DNA of 64,000 bases from assembly GCF_030064125.1 (NCBI RefSeq), contig NZ_CP125957.1:1612001-1676000 (forward strand). Reading direction: 5' to 3'. The notes under the pieces are model-generated. The model ran no database searches, had not been told where the DNA came from, and saw only the letters and a program-made list of their open reading frames with translations. This stretch comes from Pseudomonas sp. G2-4. GTDB taxonomy: Bacteria > Pseudomonadota > Gammaproteobacteria > Pseudomonadales > Pseudomonadaceae. Shown in pieces: positions 8,879 through 20,100 of this stretch (its first letter is position 1; each line of letters begins with the position of its first letter). A program made the translations under genes and the position numbers.

Positions 8879-9154
8879 TCACCCAGCCTTCTTCTCCGCC
8901 TCCTTCAACTCTTCCAGACGCTTATCAATCAACTGGCACTTATCCGGCATGTCCTTGCTGGCAGTCTCCATATCCATGGCCTGCAACTCATCATTGATTT
9001 CCTTGGCTTTGGCCGGGTTCTGCTCGGTGAGCTTGGTCACTTCCTGGGCCAGTTGTTCCCGCTTGGTAGTGGCTTCCTCTGGCGTGCAAGTGGCCCAGGC
9101 GGGCAGGGCGCAGGTGAGGGTGGCGGCAAGGGTGAGCTTGAGGAGGGTTGTCAT
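8879..9154 (-). CDS. small secreted charged protein
   Basis: A 91-residue protein with a signal peptide (MTTLLKLTLAATLTCALPAWA, cleavage likely after AWA at about residue 21). The mature part is a charged, helix-forming sequence rich in Glu and Lys with two cysteines (TCTPEE and DKCQLID) that could pair. The start at 9154 is preceded by GAGG and fits the signal peptide; the frame is open upstream without one. I recognise no family. A periplasmic helical protein is the most that can be said. Confidence 0.75.
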   Translation of the reverse strand: MTTLLKLTLAATLTCALPAWATCTPEEATTKREQLAQEVTKLTEQNPAKAKEINDELQAMDMETASKDMPDKCQLIDKRLEELKEAEKKAG

Positions 9155-9362
9155 GGCAGGGCCTCGTATTCCTTGTTGGGCAGGTAATGGGTTGAGGCCG
9201 GGGTTGATCGGAAAGTTCATTCGCTGAGGGCTGTGAGGATCTGTGTGTTCTGTTTGTAGGAGGTTTCCAGCTCTGCCCCCGGATCTTTCGCACCGTTGTA
9301 CCGGAGGCGTCCGATTTCAGACGAACGGATCCAACAATAACCTCAAAGCTCAGGCGAATAAG

Positions 9363-9412
9363 TTGACGTCAAAATGATGGCTAACTAATATCGCGCCACT
9401 ATTTTGATGTCA
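9363..9412 (+). promoter_or_regulatory. sigma-70 promoter of tpsBA with an overlapping inverted repeat
   Basis: TTGACG (9363-9368) and TAATAT (9386-9391) are separated by exactly 17 bases, a strong match to the sigma-70 consensus, 43 bases before the tpsB start. The arms TGACGTCAAAAT (9364-9375) and ATTTTGATGTCA (9401-9412) form an inverted repeat with one mismatch that spans the -35 and the probable transcription start. A repressor bound there would block initiation; the protein is unknown. Confidence 0.6.
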
Positions 9413-9433
9413 CTTTGGATCGAAGGATCGAAC

Positions 9434-11140
9434 ATGCTCTCACCCACCTTCTGGGCGAGGTTGGGCCTGGCTTTGCTATGCCTTTCTCCGCAGATGGTTG
9501 CGCAAGCAGCCCCCACGCCTGGCGACACCGACCTGATCCGAGAGCGCCAGAACCGCTTGCTCGAAGAGCAGCGCCGCCGGTTGGAAGAGCTCAAGAACCT
9601 GCCCGGCAAGGAAGCGAAGCCGACCCAGCCGACAGCGCCTGTCGATACCCGTTGCTTCCCCATCAAGACCATTGAACTCAAGGGGGCCGACAGCCTCTCT
9701 GCCAGTGAGCGCGAGCGACTGCTCAAACCCTACATCGGCCAATGCCTGGGCGTTCCGCAGCTCAACGAACTGCTCAAGGTCATCACCGACCACTACATCG
9801 AAAAAGGCCTGGTCACCAGCCGCGCCTATCTGCCGCAGCAGGATTTGTCCGGCGGGCATTTGAATGTGCTGGTGGTGGAAGGGCGGCTCGAAGGCTTGAA
9901 GGGCGCCGAGAACAGCAAGCTGTCGGATCGCGAGTTGGCGATGGCGTTTCCTGGGGCGACCGGCGACTTGGTCAACCTGCGGGAGATCGAGCAGATGGTG
10001 GACCAGCTCAATCGCCTGTCGTCGAATCAGGCGAAGATGGAGCTGACCCCCGGCCAAAACGTTGGCGGCAGTGAAGTGCGCGTGACCAACGAACCGCAAA
10101 AACCCTGGCGTGCCGGACTGTCCCGCAGCAACGACGGCCAGCGCAGCACGGGCGAGCAGCAGTGGGGCACCAGTTTCGAGTGGGACAGCCCGCTGGGCTT
10201 GGCCGACCAGTTGATGTTGCGCGGCGGTCACGACGCGATGACCGACCACCAGCACACCTCCCGCAACGCCATGCTCTATTACAACCTGCCGTTTGGCTGG
10301 TGGAACGTCAGCTACACCTACAGCCAGAGCGAGTACCGCTCGCAAATCGCGGCCAACGGTTTCAACTTCAAGCAGACCGGCGACAGCCAGAACCATCAGT
10401 TGCGGGTCGAGCGGGTGATCCACCGAGACGCCCTGAGCAAGACTTCCCTTAACACCGGCCTGGCGTACCTGCGCACCAGTAACTTCGTCAATGACAGCAA
10501 GCTCAAGGACAGCAGCAATCGCATCACCGAGGCGCAGTTCGGCATCACCCATGGCCGGCGAGTCGGCAGTGCCTTCGTCAACTTGGACCTGGGCGTGCAG
10601 CAAGGCCTCGGCGCCTTCGATGCCCAGGGCGATCACGACCCGGGCCGGGGCCTGCCGGATGCGCGCTACCGCAAATACACCGCCACCGCCAGCTACCTGC
10701 AACCCTTCAAGCTGTGGGGTGAATCGTTCAGCTTCAGCAGCCTGATGACCGGCCAGCGCAGCGAAGACGCGCTGTTCAGCCCGCAGCGCATGAGCCTGGG
10801 CGGGCAATCCTCGATTCGTGGCTACAAGGACCAGTCGCTGTCCGGCGACAGCGGCGGTTACTGGCGCAACGACCTGCGCTGGAGCCGCCCGGTGACGCTG
10901 CCCTGGCTGCGGCCGGTGTTCGCCGAATACGGCACCAGCCTCGGTTATGACCAGGGCGTGATTCGCGGCAATCGCTACAACAGCGATCCGCACGGGCGCA
11001 TGTCGAGCAACTCGGTGGAGTTGTTCGCCCGCGGTGAGCACTTGAGCGCCAGCGTCACCTTCGCCCATTCCCTGGAACGTCCGGATGCCCTGACCGAGCG
11101 CGAAGCGCCGATCTACTTCCGCGTGGATGCATTCCTCTAA
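9434..11140 (+). CDS. TpsB outer-membrane transporter (ShlB/FhaC/CdiB family)
   Basis: A 568-residue Omp85-type transporter for two-partner secretion. A signal peptide (ending near AQAAP) is followed by an alpha-helical plug-like segment rich in Arg/Glu, two POTRA domains (the first near RCFPIKTIELKGADSL, the second near SRAYLPQQDLSGGHLNVLVVEGRLEG), and a C-terminal 16-strand beta-barrel whose conserved SLGGQSSIRGYKDQSLSGD segment corresponds to the L6 loop. The last residue is Leu after an FRVDAF-type terminal strand. It secretes the TpsA protein encoded 23 bases downstream through the outer membrane. ATG 9434 is chosen over the upstream ATG because AAGGA at 9423-9427 is correctly spaced and the signal peptide then starts cleanly. 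Confidence 0.95.
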   Translation: MLSPTFWARLGLALLCLSPQMVAQAAPTPGDTDLIRERQNRLLEEQRRRLEELKNLPGKEAKPTQPTAPVDTRCFPIKTIELKGADSLSASERERLLKPYIGQCLGVPQLNELLKVITDHYIEKGLVTSRAYLPQQDLSGGHLNVLVVEGRLEGLKGAENSKLSDRELAMAFPGATGDLVNLREIEQMVDQLNRLSSNQAKMELTPGQNVGGSEVRVTNEPQKPWRAGLSRSNDGQRSTGEQQWGTSFEWDSPLGLADQLMLRGGHDAMTDHQHTSRNAMLYYNLPFGWWNVSYTYSQSEYRSQIAANGFNFKQTGDSQNHQLRVERVIHRDALSKTSLNTGLAYLRTSNFVNDSKLKDSSNRITEAQFGITHGRRVGSAFVNLDLGVQQGLGAFDAQGDHDPGRGLPDARYRKYTATASYLQPFKLWGESFSFSSLMTGQRSEDALFSPQRMSLGGQSSIRGYKDQSLSGDSGGYWRNDLRWSRPVTLPWLRPVFAEYGTSLGYDQGVIRGNRYNSDPHGRMSSNSVELFARGEHLSASVTFAHSLERPDALTEREAPIYFRVDAFL

Positions 11141-11163
11141 TTTCGCTGCAACGAGACCTGAAC

Positions 11164-14100
11164 ATGGACGACCGCCAATACACTTTCCTGGCCCGCCAAC
11201 CTTCCGCTGCCCTGCAAACCCGCGAGCAGTTCTGGGGCATGCCCAAGCGTGGCCTGGCGTTCCTGTTGGCCAACGTCATGTTCTGGCAACCGCTGTGGGC
11301 CCAGGCCGAAGGCATTGTGGTCAGCGCACCGGGCACCGGCCTGGACCGGGCGGGCAACGGCGTGCCCATCGTCAACATCGCCCGGCCCAACGGCAGCGGC
11401 CTGTCCCACAACAAATTCAAGGACTACAACGTCGGCAGCAACGGCGTCATCCTCAACAACGCCACGTCCCGCACCCAGTCCACACAACTGGGTGGGATCA
11501 TCCTTGGCAACCCGAACCTCAACGGCACGGCCGCCAAGATCATCCTCAACGAAGTCAACGGCGGTAACCCCAGCCAACTGCGCGGCTACACCGAAGTGGC
11601 GGGGCAATCGGCCCACGTCATTGTCGCCAACCCACATGGCATTACGTGTAATGGCTGCGGGTTTATCAACACGCCCAGGGCGACCCTGAGCACAGGTAAA
11701 CCGATCATCGAAAACGGCCAATTGAACCGCTACCAAGTGGATCAGGGCAGCGTCTCCATCGAAGGCGCGGGCCTTAACGCAACCAATGTCGACCGCTTCG
11801 AAATCATCACCCGCAGCGCGAAGATCAACGCCGAAATCCAGGCGAAAAACCTGACCATCGTCGCCGGCCGCAACGACGTCAATGCGGGCACCCTCAACGC
11901 CACTGCTCGTGCCGACGACGGTAGTGCTAAACCGCAACTGGCCATCGACTCCTCGGCCCTGGGCGGCATGTACGCCGGCGCCATCAAACTGGTGGGCACC
12001 GAGGCCGGGGTTGGGGTGAAGTTGGACGGTAAGCTGATTGCCAGCGGTGGTGATATTCAGCTCGATTCCAATGGGCAGTTGAGCATGGTCGATGCTTCGG
12101 CCAGTGGCGCTGTGAACGTGAAGGCTGCGAGCCTTGATTCTCGGGGATCGGTTTACGCTGGCACGACACTGAGCGCTCAAACGCAGGGCGATCTGACCAA
12201 CCAGCAAACCCTCGCGGCGCGGGACAGCATCGTGCTCGATGCGGGTGGGCGGTTGAGTAATAGCGGGATTATCGAGGCTGGGGTTAATGCTGATAACACC
12301 CGTAATGCCACGGGGGATGTGAGCGTTACGGCGCAGAACCTGAACAACAACGGCAAGAGTGTCATTGCCAGCCGTAACCTGACGGCCAACGTTGCGCAGA
12401 CGTTGAACAACCAAGGCGGGACCTTGAGTGCCGGGCAAACCGGTACGGTAAAAGCCGGGACCTTGAATAATCAGAGCAAGGGGCGGGTGCTGAGCAACGG
12501 CGCGCTGAACGTGACCGCCGACAAGCTCCTCAATGCCCAAGGCCTCGTCAGCAGCAATGGCAACCTGACGGCCAATGTCGGGCAACTCAACAACAGCAAC
12601 GGCGAACTCAACAGCTTGAGTAACGTCACGTTGCGCGTCGCGTCGTTGGATAACGTGGCGGGGCTGGTCGCGGCCGGCCAAGTGCTGGACATCAACGCCA
12701 GTGGTCAGGTGAACAACCGAGGCGGGCGTCTCACCGCAAGCAAGAGCGTCCAGCTGAATGCTGGATCGATGGATAACACGGCAGGTCGCTTGCTCAGTGA
12801 CGGCGCGCTCACCGCAAGCATCTCGGCGCAGTTGCTCAACCAGACCGGGTTGCTGTCATCGGCCGGGCTGCTGAGCCTCAACGCGCAGCAACTGGATAAC
12901 CGCCAGGGCTCTCTGTATGCCCGGCAAGGGCTGAATCTGAACCTGCGCGGGCAACTGCTCAATGCCCAGGGCGGCGTGAAAAGCGACACCACCGCCAGCG
13001 TCAAAGCGGCCGAGATCAATAACGACGCGGGTCAGCTATCCAGCATCGGTGCGTTGAGCATCCACAGCACCGCCACCCTGAGCAACCTGGGCGGCAGCGT
13101 GATCAGCAGCGACACGCTGCTATTGAAGGCCGGCCAGGTGAATAACGCTGGCGGCCGCATCGCCAGTGCAAAAGCTCTGGATGCCAACGTCAGTGGTCTT
13201 GATCAACAGAACGGCCAATTGGTCAGCAACACCAGCCTTGCCCTCGACCTCAACCACGGGCAGTTGAATAACCAGGGCGGGCTGATCAGTGCTCCGGGCA
13301 GCTTGCTGCTGAAAAACCTGGCCGCGGTGAACAACCGCGACGGCGAGATCTCCAGTGACCAGGCCTTCAGCCTGAACGCCACGAGCCTGGACAACAGCGC
13401 CGGTTCGATCGCCAGCAAGCAGAACCTCAACCTGGTCATCGCCCAAGCCTTGAACAACACCAAAGGCCTGATTGCGGCCAACGGTCTCGAGGTCCGCGCC
13501 GCCAGCCTGGACAACAGCGGCGGCACCCTGGGCAGCGACACCGACCTGACCGTCAATGTCGACGGGACGTTGAACAACCAGGATGGCGAAATCTCCAGCG
13601 CAGGCCTGACCCGGCTCAACGCGATGGCGCTGAATAACGGCAACGGTCAGGTCTTGGGCGACAAGGCCTTGAATATCACCCTTGGCGGTGCGCTGGACAA
13701 CCGCAACGGTGTGCTCGGTTCGGGCAAGGTCGTGGATATCCAGGCGGCCAGCCTGAACAACAGCAATGGCGGGCAAGTGATCAGCGACGGCACCCTGGCC
13801 GCGCGCATCAGCGGCCTGCTGGATAATCAGAGTCTGGGTGAAGTGGCCGCCAAAGGCGCACTTGACCTGCAAACCGGCGCCATCGACAACCGTGGCGGTC
13901 GCCTGTCCGGCTATGACCTGCTGACGTTGCACAGCGATTCGCTCGACAACCGCGGTGGGAACATCCGCGCCGACAAGGCGCTGCAGTTGACGGTTGATCA
14001 ACTGGACAACCGTAGCAACGGCATCATTACCGGCAAGGCTGGCATCCACTTCGAAGGCTCGCGGTTGGATAACAGCAGCGGCCTGCTGACAAGCGCAGGT

Positions 14101-17100
14101 CCACTCACCTTGAAGGCCGCTGAGGTGCAGAACGGCCTCGGTCGCATCTCCAGCCAAACCGACCTCACCGCCGTGATCGATACCCTGCAGCAACAGGGCG
14201 GTGCGCTGGTGGCCCAAGGCAACCTGAGCCTGGCGGGCAGCACACTGGATAACCGCAACGGCGGTTTGGTCGGCACCACAAAAGCGCTGGATTTGCAGGT
14301 CGGGCAGATCGATAACCGGGCGGGCGAACTGTCCGCAGGGCTTGGCGTGAAGGTTGGCGGTCAACGGCTGGACAACAGCGCTGGCGGCAAACTCATCGCC
14401 GGCACTGACCTGGAATTGAAAGTCGCTCAACTGATCAACCAGAACAAAGGATTGATCCACGCTCAAGGCCGCATGACGCTCAGCGGCAGCACGCTGGACA
14501 ACACCGATGGCGCAATCGCTAGCCTCAACGGCCTGGTGATCACCCTCGATAACACCTTGTTGAACAACAAAGGCTTGATCAGCAGCGAGGGCGAGCTGAC
14601 CGTCAACGCAGGCAGCCTCGATAACTCCGTTGGCAGCTTGGGCAGCGCTGGCGCGTTGTCGATTGTGAGCAGTGGCGGGCTGACCAACCAGGGCGGCTCC
14701 ATCAGCACCGATGCCGCCCTGACCCTTAAAAGCGTCAGCCTGGACAACAGCCAGAAGGGCCTGATTTCGGGCAACGCCGCGACGCAAATCACCACCGGCG
14801 CCCTCAACAACAGCCAGGGCGGGCGCCTGACCTCAGGCAATACGCTCCAGCTTGATGCCACGCAGGTGAATAACGCCGCCGGCCGCATCGCCAGCAGCCA
14901 AGCCTTGACCGCCTCGGTCACCGGGCTCGATCAACAGCAAGGGGAATTGTTCAGCAACACCAGCCTGCGCCTGGACATGAACCAGGGCCAGTTGAACAAC
15001 CAGGCCGGCCTGATCAACGCTTCGGGTGCGTTGCTGTTGAGTAACCTCAAGGACGTCAACAACCAGAACGGTGAAATCTCCAGCCAGCAAGCCTTCACTC
15101 TGGCAGCGCAAAACCTCGATAACAGCGGCGGTAAATTGCTGAGTAACCAAGGCCTGGTGCTGAGAACCGCCCAGGCCCTGAACAATGCCCGGGGCGTCAT
15201 TTCCGCAGCGTCGTTGGACAGCCGCAGCAACAGCCTGGACAACAGCGATGGCCTGATCAGCAGCCGAGCTCAGCTCGACCTGAATGTGCAAACCCTGCTC
15301 GACAACCAACGCGGCTCGCTGATTGCCGACGGTGCGCTGCTGCTGACGGCTGATCACCTCGACAACCGTGCTGCAAACATCGCCGGCAAGGCCGGGCTCA
15401 ACGCCACCGTCACCCGCCTGGATAACCGCCAAGGCACGCTGATCAGCACCACCGACCTGACATTGAAAGCGTCCAGCCTCGACAACCGGCAGGCCGGTCT
15501 GATCGGCGCGACAAAAGCGCTGGAACTGGACGTTGACGATCTCGACAACCGTGGCGGTGAGCTGACGGGCAATGCAGACGTCACGCTGGTCAGCCAAAAC
15601 CTCGACAACAGCGACGGCGGCCAGGTGTTCGCCGGGCAAGCGCTGAAACTGACCGTGGATAAACTGCTCAACCGCACCAAAGGCCTGCTCAGCGCCAAGA
15701 CTAAGCTGAGCCTCGATGGCGGCTCCCTGGACAACAGCGGCGGTTATCTGGTCAGTCAGCAGAATCAGCGCATCAGTCTGAGCCGCGATCTGAATAACAC
15801 CCAAGGCCAACTCAGCAGCGAAGGCACGCTGAACATCAGCGCAGCCAACCTGACCAACACCGGCGGCAGCCTGTCCAGCGCGGCGGACCTCACCGTGCAC
15901 AGCCTGGGGCGGCTCGACAACCAGGGCGGCGAACTGGTCACCGACGGCGCGCTGCTGCTGACCAGCACGGCGCTGGATAATCGCCAGCAGGGCAACATCA
16001 GCGGCAAAGGCGCGGTGAGCGTCACCACCGGCGCTTTCGACAACAGCCAGAACGGTCGCCTCAATAGCGGCGCTACGCTGAACCTGCAGGCCGGCCAAGT
16101 CACCAACCAGAACGGTGGACGCATCGGCAGCCAAGGTGCGTTGACCGCTTCGGTTTCCGGCCTGGATCAACAGGGCGGCCAACTGTTCAGCAACACTTCC
16201 CTGAGCCTGGACACGAACAACGGCCAGCTCAATAACCAGAATGGCTTGATCAACGCCCCCGGCACCTTGCTGCTGAAAAACCTCAACGGCGTGAACAACC
16301 AGGGCGGCGAAATCTCCAGCGCCCAGGCGTTCACCCTGGCGGCGAAAAACCTCAACAACGACAACGGCCGGCTGCTCAGCAACCAGGGCCTGACCCTGCG
16401 CATCGCCCAGGCCTTGAACAACGTCAAAGGCGTGATCGGCGCGGCCACCCTCGACGCCCGGGCTCAAAGCCTGAACAACAACGGCGGCACCCTCACGAGC
16501 CGCGGCAACCTTGACCTGACAATTGATCAACAATTGGATAACCAGGCCCAAGGCCTGATCAGCGCCGCGCAACGCCTGACACTCAACAGCGGCGACTTGA
16601 ACAACCAGAGCGGCAGCGTGCTGGCGGGCGGCGCTTTGGTCCTCAACGCCATGGCCCTGAACAACAGCGCCAACGGCCTGATCAATGCCCAGGATAACCT
16701 CACGCTTGGCGCCGATTCGCTGGACTCCAGCGACGGTGGTGAAGTGTCGGCCAAGGGCGACATGAACCTGACCCTATCGGCGCTCACCCAAAATGGCGGT
16801 CGCCTGATGGGCGAGAAAGCCCTCACGCTGAACCTGGGCGGCCATGACCTGAGCAACCGCAATGGCCTGATCACCGCCAAAGGTCCGCTGACCCTCAACG
16901 GCCTGCGCGACCTGAACAACCAGGGCGGTGAAATTTCCAGTAGCCAGAGCTTCAACCTGGCCGGGCGCACCCTCGACAACACGGGCGGCAAGCTGATCAG
17001 CAGCAACCTGCTCAGCCTCAACGCCACCAACGTGCTCAACCAGAACGGCCTGATCTCCGGCTGGCAGGGGTTGGACGTCCGCGGCACCAGCCTGGACAAC

Positions 17101-20100
17101 CGCAACAACGGCACACTCTCCAGCCGCAATGGAGACGTTGGCGTCACCCTCAGTGGGGCGCTGCTCAACAGCGGCGCCGGTGCGTTGGTCGGGCAGAAAA
17201 AACTGACTGTCAGCGCCGCCAGCCTGGATAACAGCGGTGGCGGGATTCTTTCCAGCAGCGGCGACCAGACCCTGACCGTCATCGGCGGTTTGCTGAATAA
17301 CGCCCAAGGCGGCTTGATCGACAGCGGTGCTGTGCTGGTCATGAACGCCATGACCCTGGGCAACGCCGGCGGTACCGTCAACGCGCAAAAAGCTCTGAGC
17401 TTCACCGGCTCTGTGCTGGATAACAGCGGTGGCAACCTGATCGGCAACGCCGCCGTGACCCTGGACCTGCTCGGCGCCTTGACCAATACCAATGGCAAGA
17501 TCGCTAGCGTCGGCCCGCTGCGGGTCGAGCGCGCCACGCAGATCAATAACCAGGGCGGCCAGATCGCCAGCCAGGGCCTGCTGACCTTGCTCACCGATGG
17601 CCTGGACAACAGCAATACGGGCACCCTCGCCGCGAAAAATGCGCTGCTAATCACAGCCTCCGGAGCCGTGCAGAACCACACCAATGGCCTGATCTACAAC
17701 CAGACGGCCGACGTTGCACTCAATGCCGCGAGCCTTGCCAACGGCCAGGGTGAGATGCAAGGCCAGACCGGCCTGAGTCTTGAACTGCGCGCAGGCCTGG
17801 ACAACCAGGGCGGAAAACTCATCGCCCAAACCGGCGATGTCAGCGTGACTGCGGCCAGCATCGACAACCGTGGCGGCACCCTCGCCAGCCTCAAGGGCGC
17901 CCTTGAGGCGAGCACCGTGGGCGTGCTGCGTAACGGCTTCGATGTGAACAACAAGGGCGGTGTGATTCAAGGCCAACGTCTGGACCTGCGCGCCTTGGCC
18001 GGGCTGAACAACAACGGCGGTCGAATCGCCGCGCAGGCGGGCGATATCGTCATCGACACCGCCAGCCTGAACAACCGCAGTGGTGGTCTCTACGCGTCTG
18101 GCCTGATCAAGGTCTCCGGCGCCGGTGCCAGCCTGGACAACGCCGCCGGTCAGATCGCCGGCAATGCCATCCATTTGGATCTGGACGGCGCCCTGACCAA
18201 CCGTGGCGGCATTCTGGAAAGCGACAGCACCTTGGTGGTGAGCGCCGCGAGCCTCGATAACCAGACCGGCCAACTGCGTGCCCTAGGGGGCGCTGGCAAA
18301 ACCGACTTCCAGATCGGCAGCCTCTTCGACAACCGCAACGGCAAGCTGGAAAGCGTCAACAGTCAGCTGACCCTGTCCGCCAACAGCTTCCTCAACGGCG
18401 GCGGCCAACTGCTGCATCTAGGCGACGGCACGTTCGACATCTCCCTGGCCAACGTCACCGGCGCTGGCGGCGACATCGTCACCCGTGGCGGCCTGACGCT
18501 CAAGGCCGATACCTGGACGAACACCAGCGCCATCCAGGCCGGACGGTTGACGGTCGACGTCAACAACTTCACCCAGACCGAGACCGGGCAACTGCTGGCT
18601 TCGACGCAACTGGAAGGCAAGGGCGGGAACTGGGTTAACAACGGGTTGATCGCCAGTGATGGTGGCCTGGGCTTGCAGTTGACCGGGCGGTACAGCGGCA
18701 ATGGCCGAGTCACCAGCCTGGGCGACATGACGGTAGACGCCGCTGCGATCGACTTGAGTAGCGTGGCGAGTATCACCGGTGGCGGGACCACGACGATCGG
18801 TGGGCGCGGTGGCCTGGGCAGCCTGAACAACTACGGGCGGATGACGTCGGCGGGTGCGCTGAATATCACTGCGGGCACCATTAATAACTATGGAACGGTT
18901 GCCGGTGCGGATGGATTGAAACTGACGGCTTCGACCTTGCTGAACGATCAAGGTGGGTTTTTGTTCAGCGGTGGCGACATGAAGCTGCGGGTGGGGAGTT
19001 TCACCAACCGTAAGTCGGATGTTTATGCGCTAGAGAACATTGATGTAGCGCGCAATGACCTGGGGGGACGGTCGGCGTTGATGGAGAATGATTCGGGCAC
19101 CATGGAGAGTGGGCTGGATTTTTCTATTAATGCGGATTCGATTATTAATAAGCGAGGGGACTTCAAGACTGAGGCGGAGTTGTATTCGTCGGCGTTGGGC
19201 TTTCGTTGCTATAGTTGTAATTCGCTTCCTACGTCTGGGACATGGGAACAATTACCTTCCTCGTATTTGGTTTTTCAGCAAAAGTATCGCGTAGTAGTGT
19301 CTGGGGACTCTGAAGCCAAAGCGGCCTCCTTGAATGCAGGAAAAAAGCTGACTGTTCAAGGAGGTTCGTTTTTAAATTCAAACTCATCTGTCACCGCGGG
19401 AGGTGATATTGCTATAAATGTAGACGGTTTTGAGAATTCAGCTACTGCATTGGGGGATTACACGAGTTATCAATATTATTCTGACTATAGCCCGTTCTTG
19501 GATACGATGAGGCAGGTTGTAAATTACAATATACATAATGATGCTGACTATAATGAGGATATGCGCTTTTGGAATGCTGCGGGAGTTGAGTCCATAGCTT
19601 ATTCACGCGTTCTCCGTCAGGGGTCTAAGAATCCGGATAAGGAAAGTGTTCAAGTTATCGGTCCGGTGACCTTGCACCTTTCATGGTCTTGGGATATATC
19701 ATCGGCGATCATATTCGAAGCTTCTAAATACTCAACGGGCGTTCGCGCGGATTTGCCTGCCTTCATAAAAAATCTCAACGCATTTAAATCTGAAGTTTTT
19801 TCTACCACTTCATCTGATAGCTTTGCTCCCGCCATCATCCAAGCCGGCGGCAACGTCTCCATTACCGCAACAAACAAAATCACCAACGGCGTGGAGCGCC
19901 CGTTCTCCACCGGCATAACGACTTCCTCCCGCAACACCACAACCGCCGCCTCAGGCTCAGGCAAAACCACGGTCGTGACCCTGAACAGCCAACTCCCACC
20001 GGACTTGGCCCAACAACAAATAAACCCCCTGACACTCCCCGGCTTCAGCCTCCCCACCGGTCAAAATGGCCTGTTCCGGCTGAGCGGGCAGGGCGCCAGC

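Noticed and set aside
9404..9433. Upstream TTG/ATG codons as the tpsB start
   Set aside because: They lie close to the probable transcription start, lack a ribosome site, and would place extra residues before the signal peptide.
13120..16572. Long minus-strand frames opposite tpsA (555 and 579 codons)
   Set aside because: The FHA repeats give long repetitive antisense frames. There is no ribosome site or recognisable domain, and the plus strand encodes a coherent TpsA.
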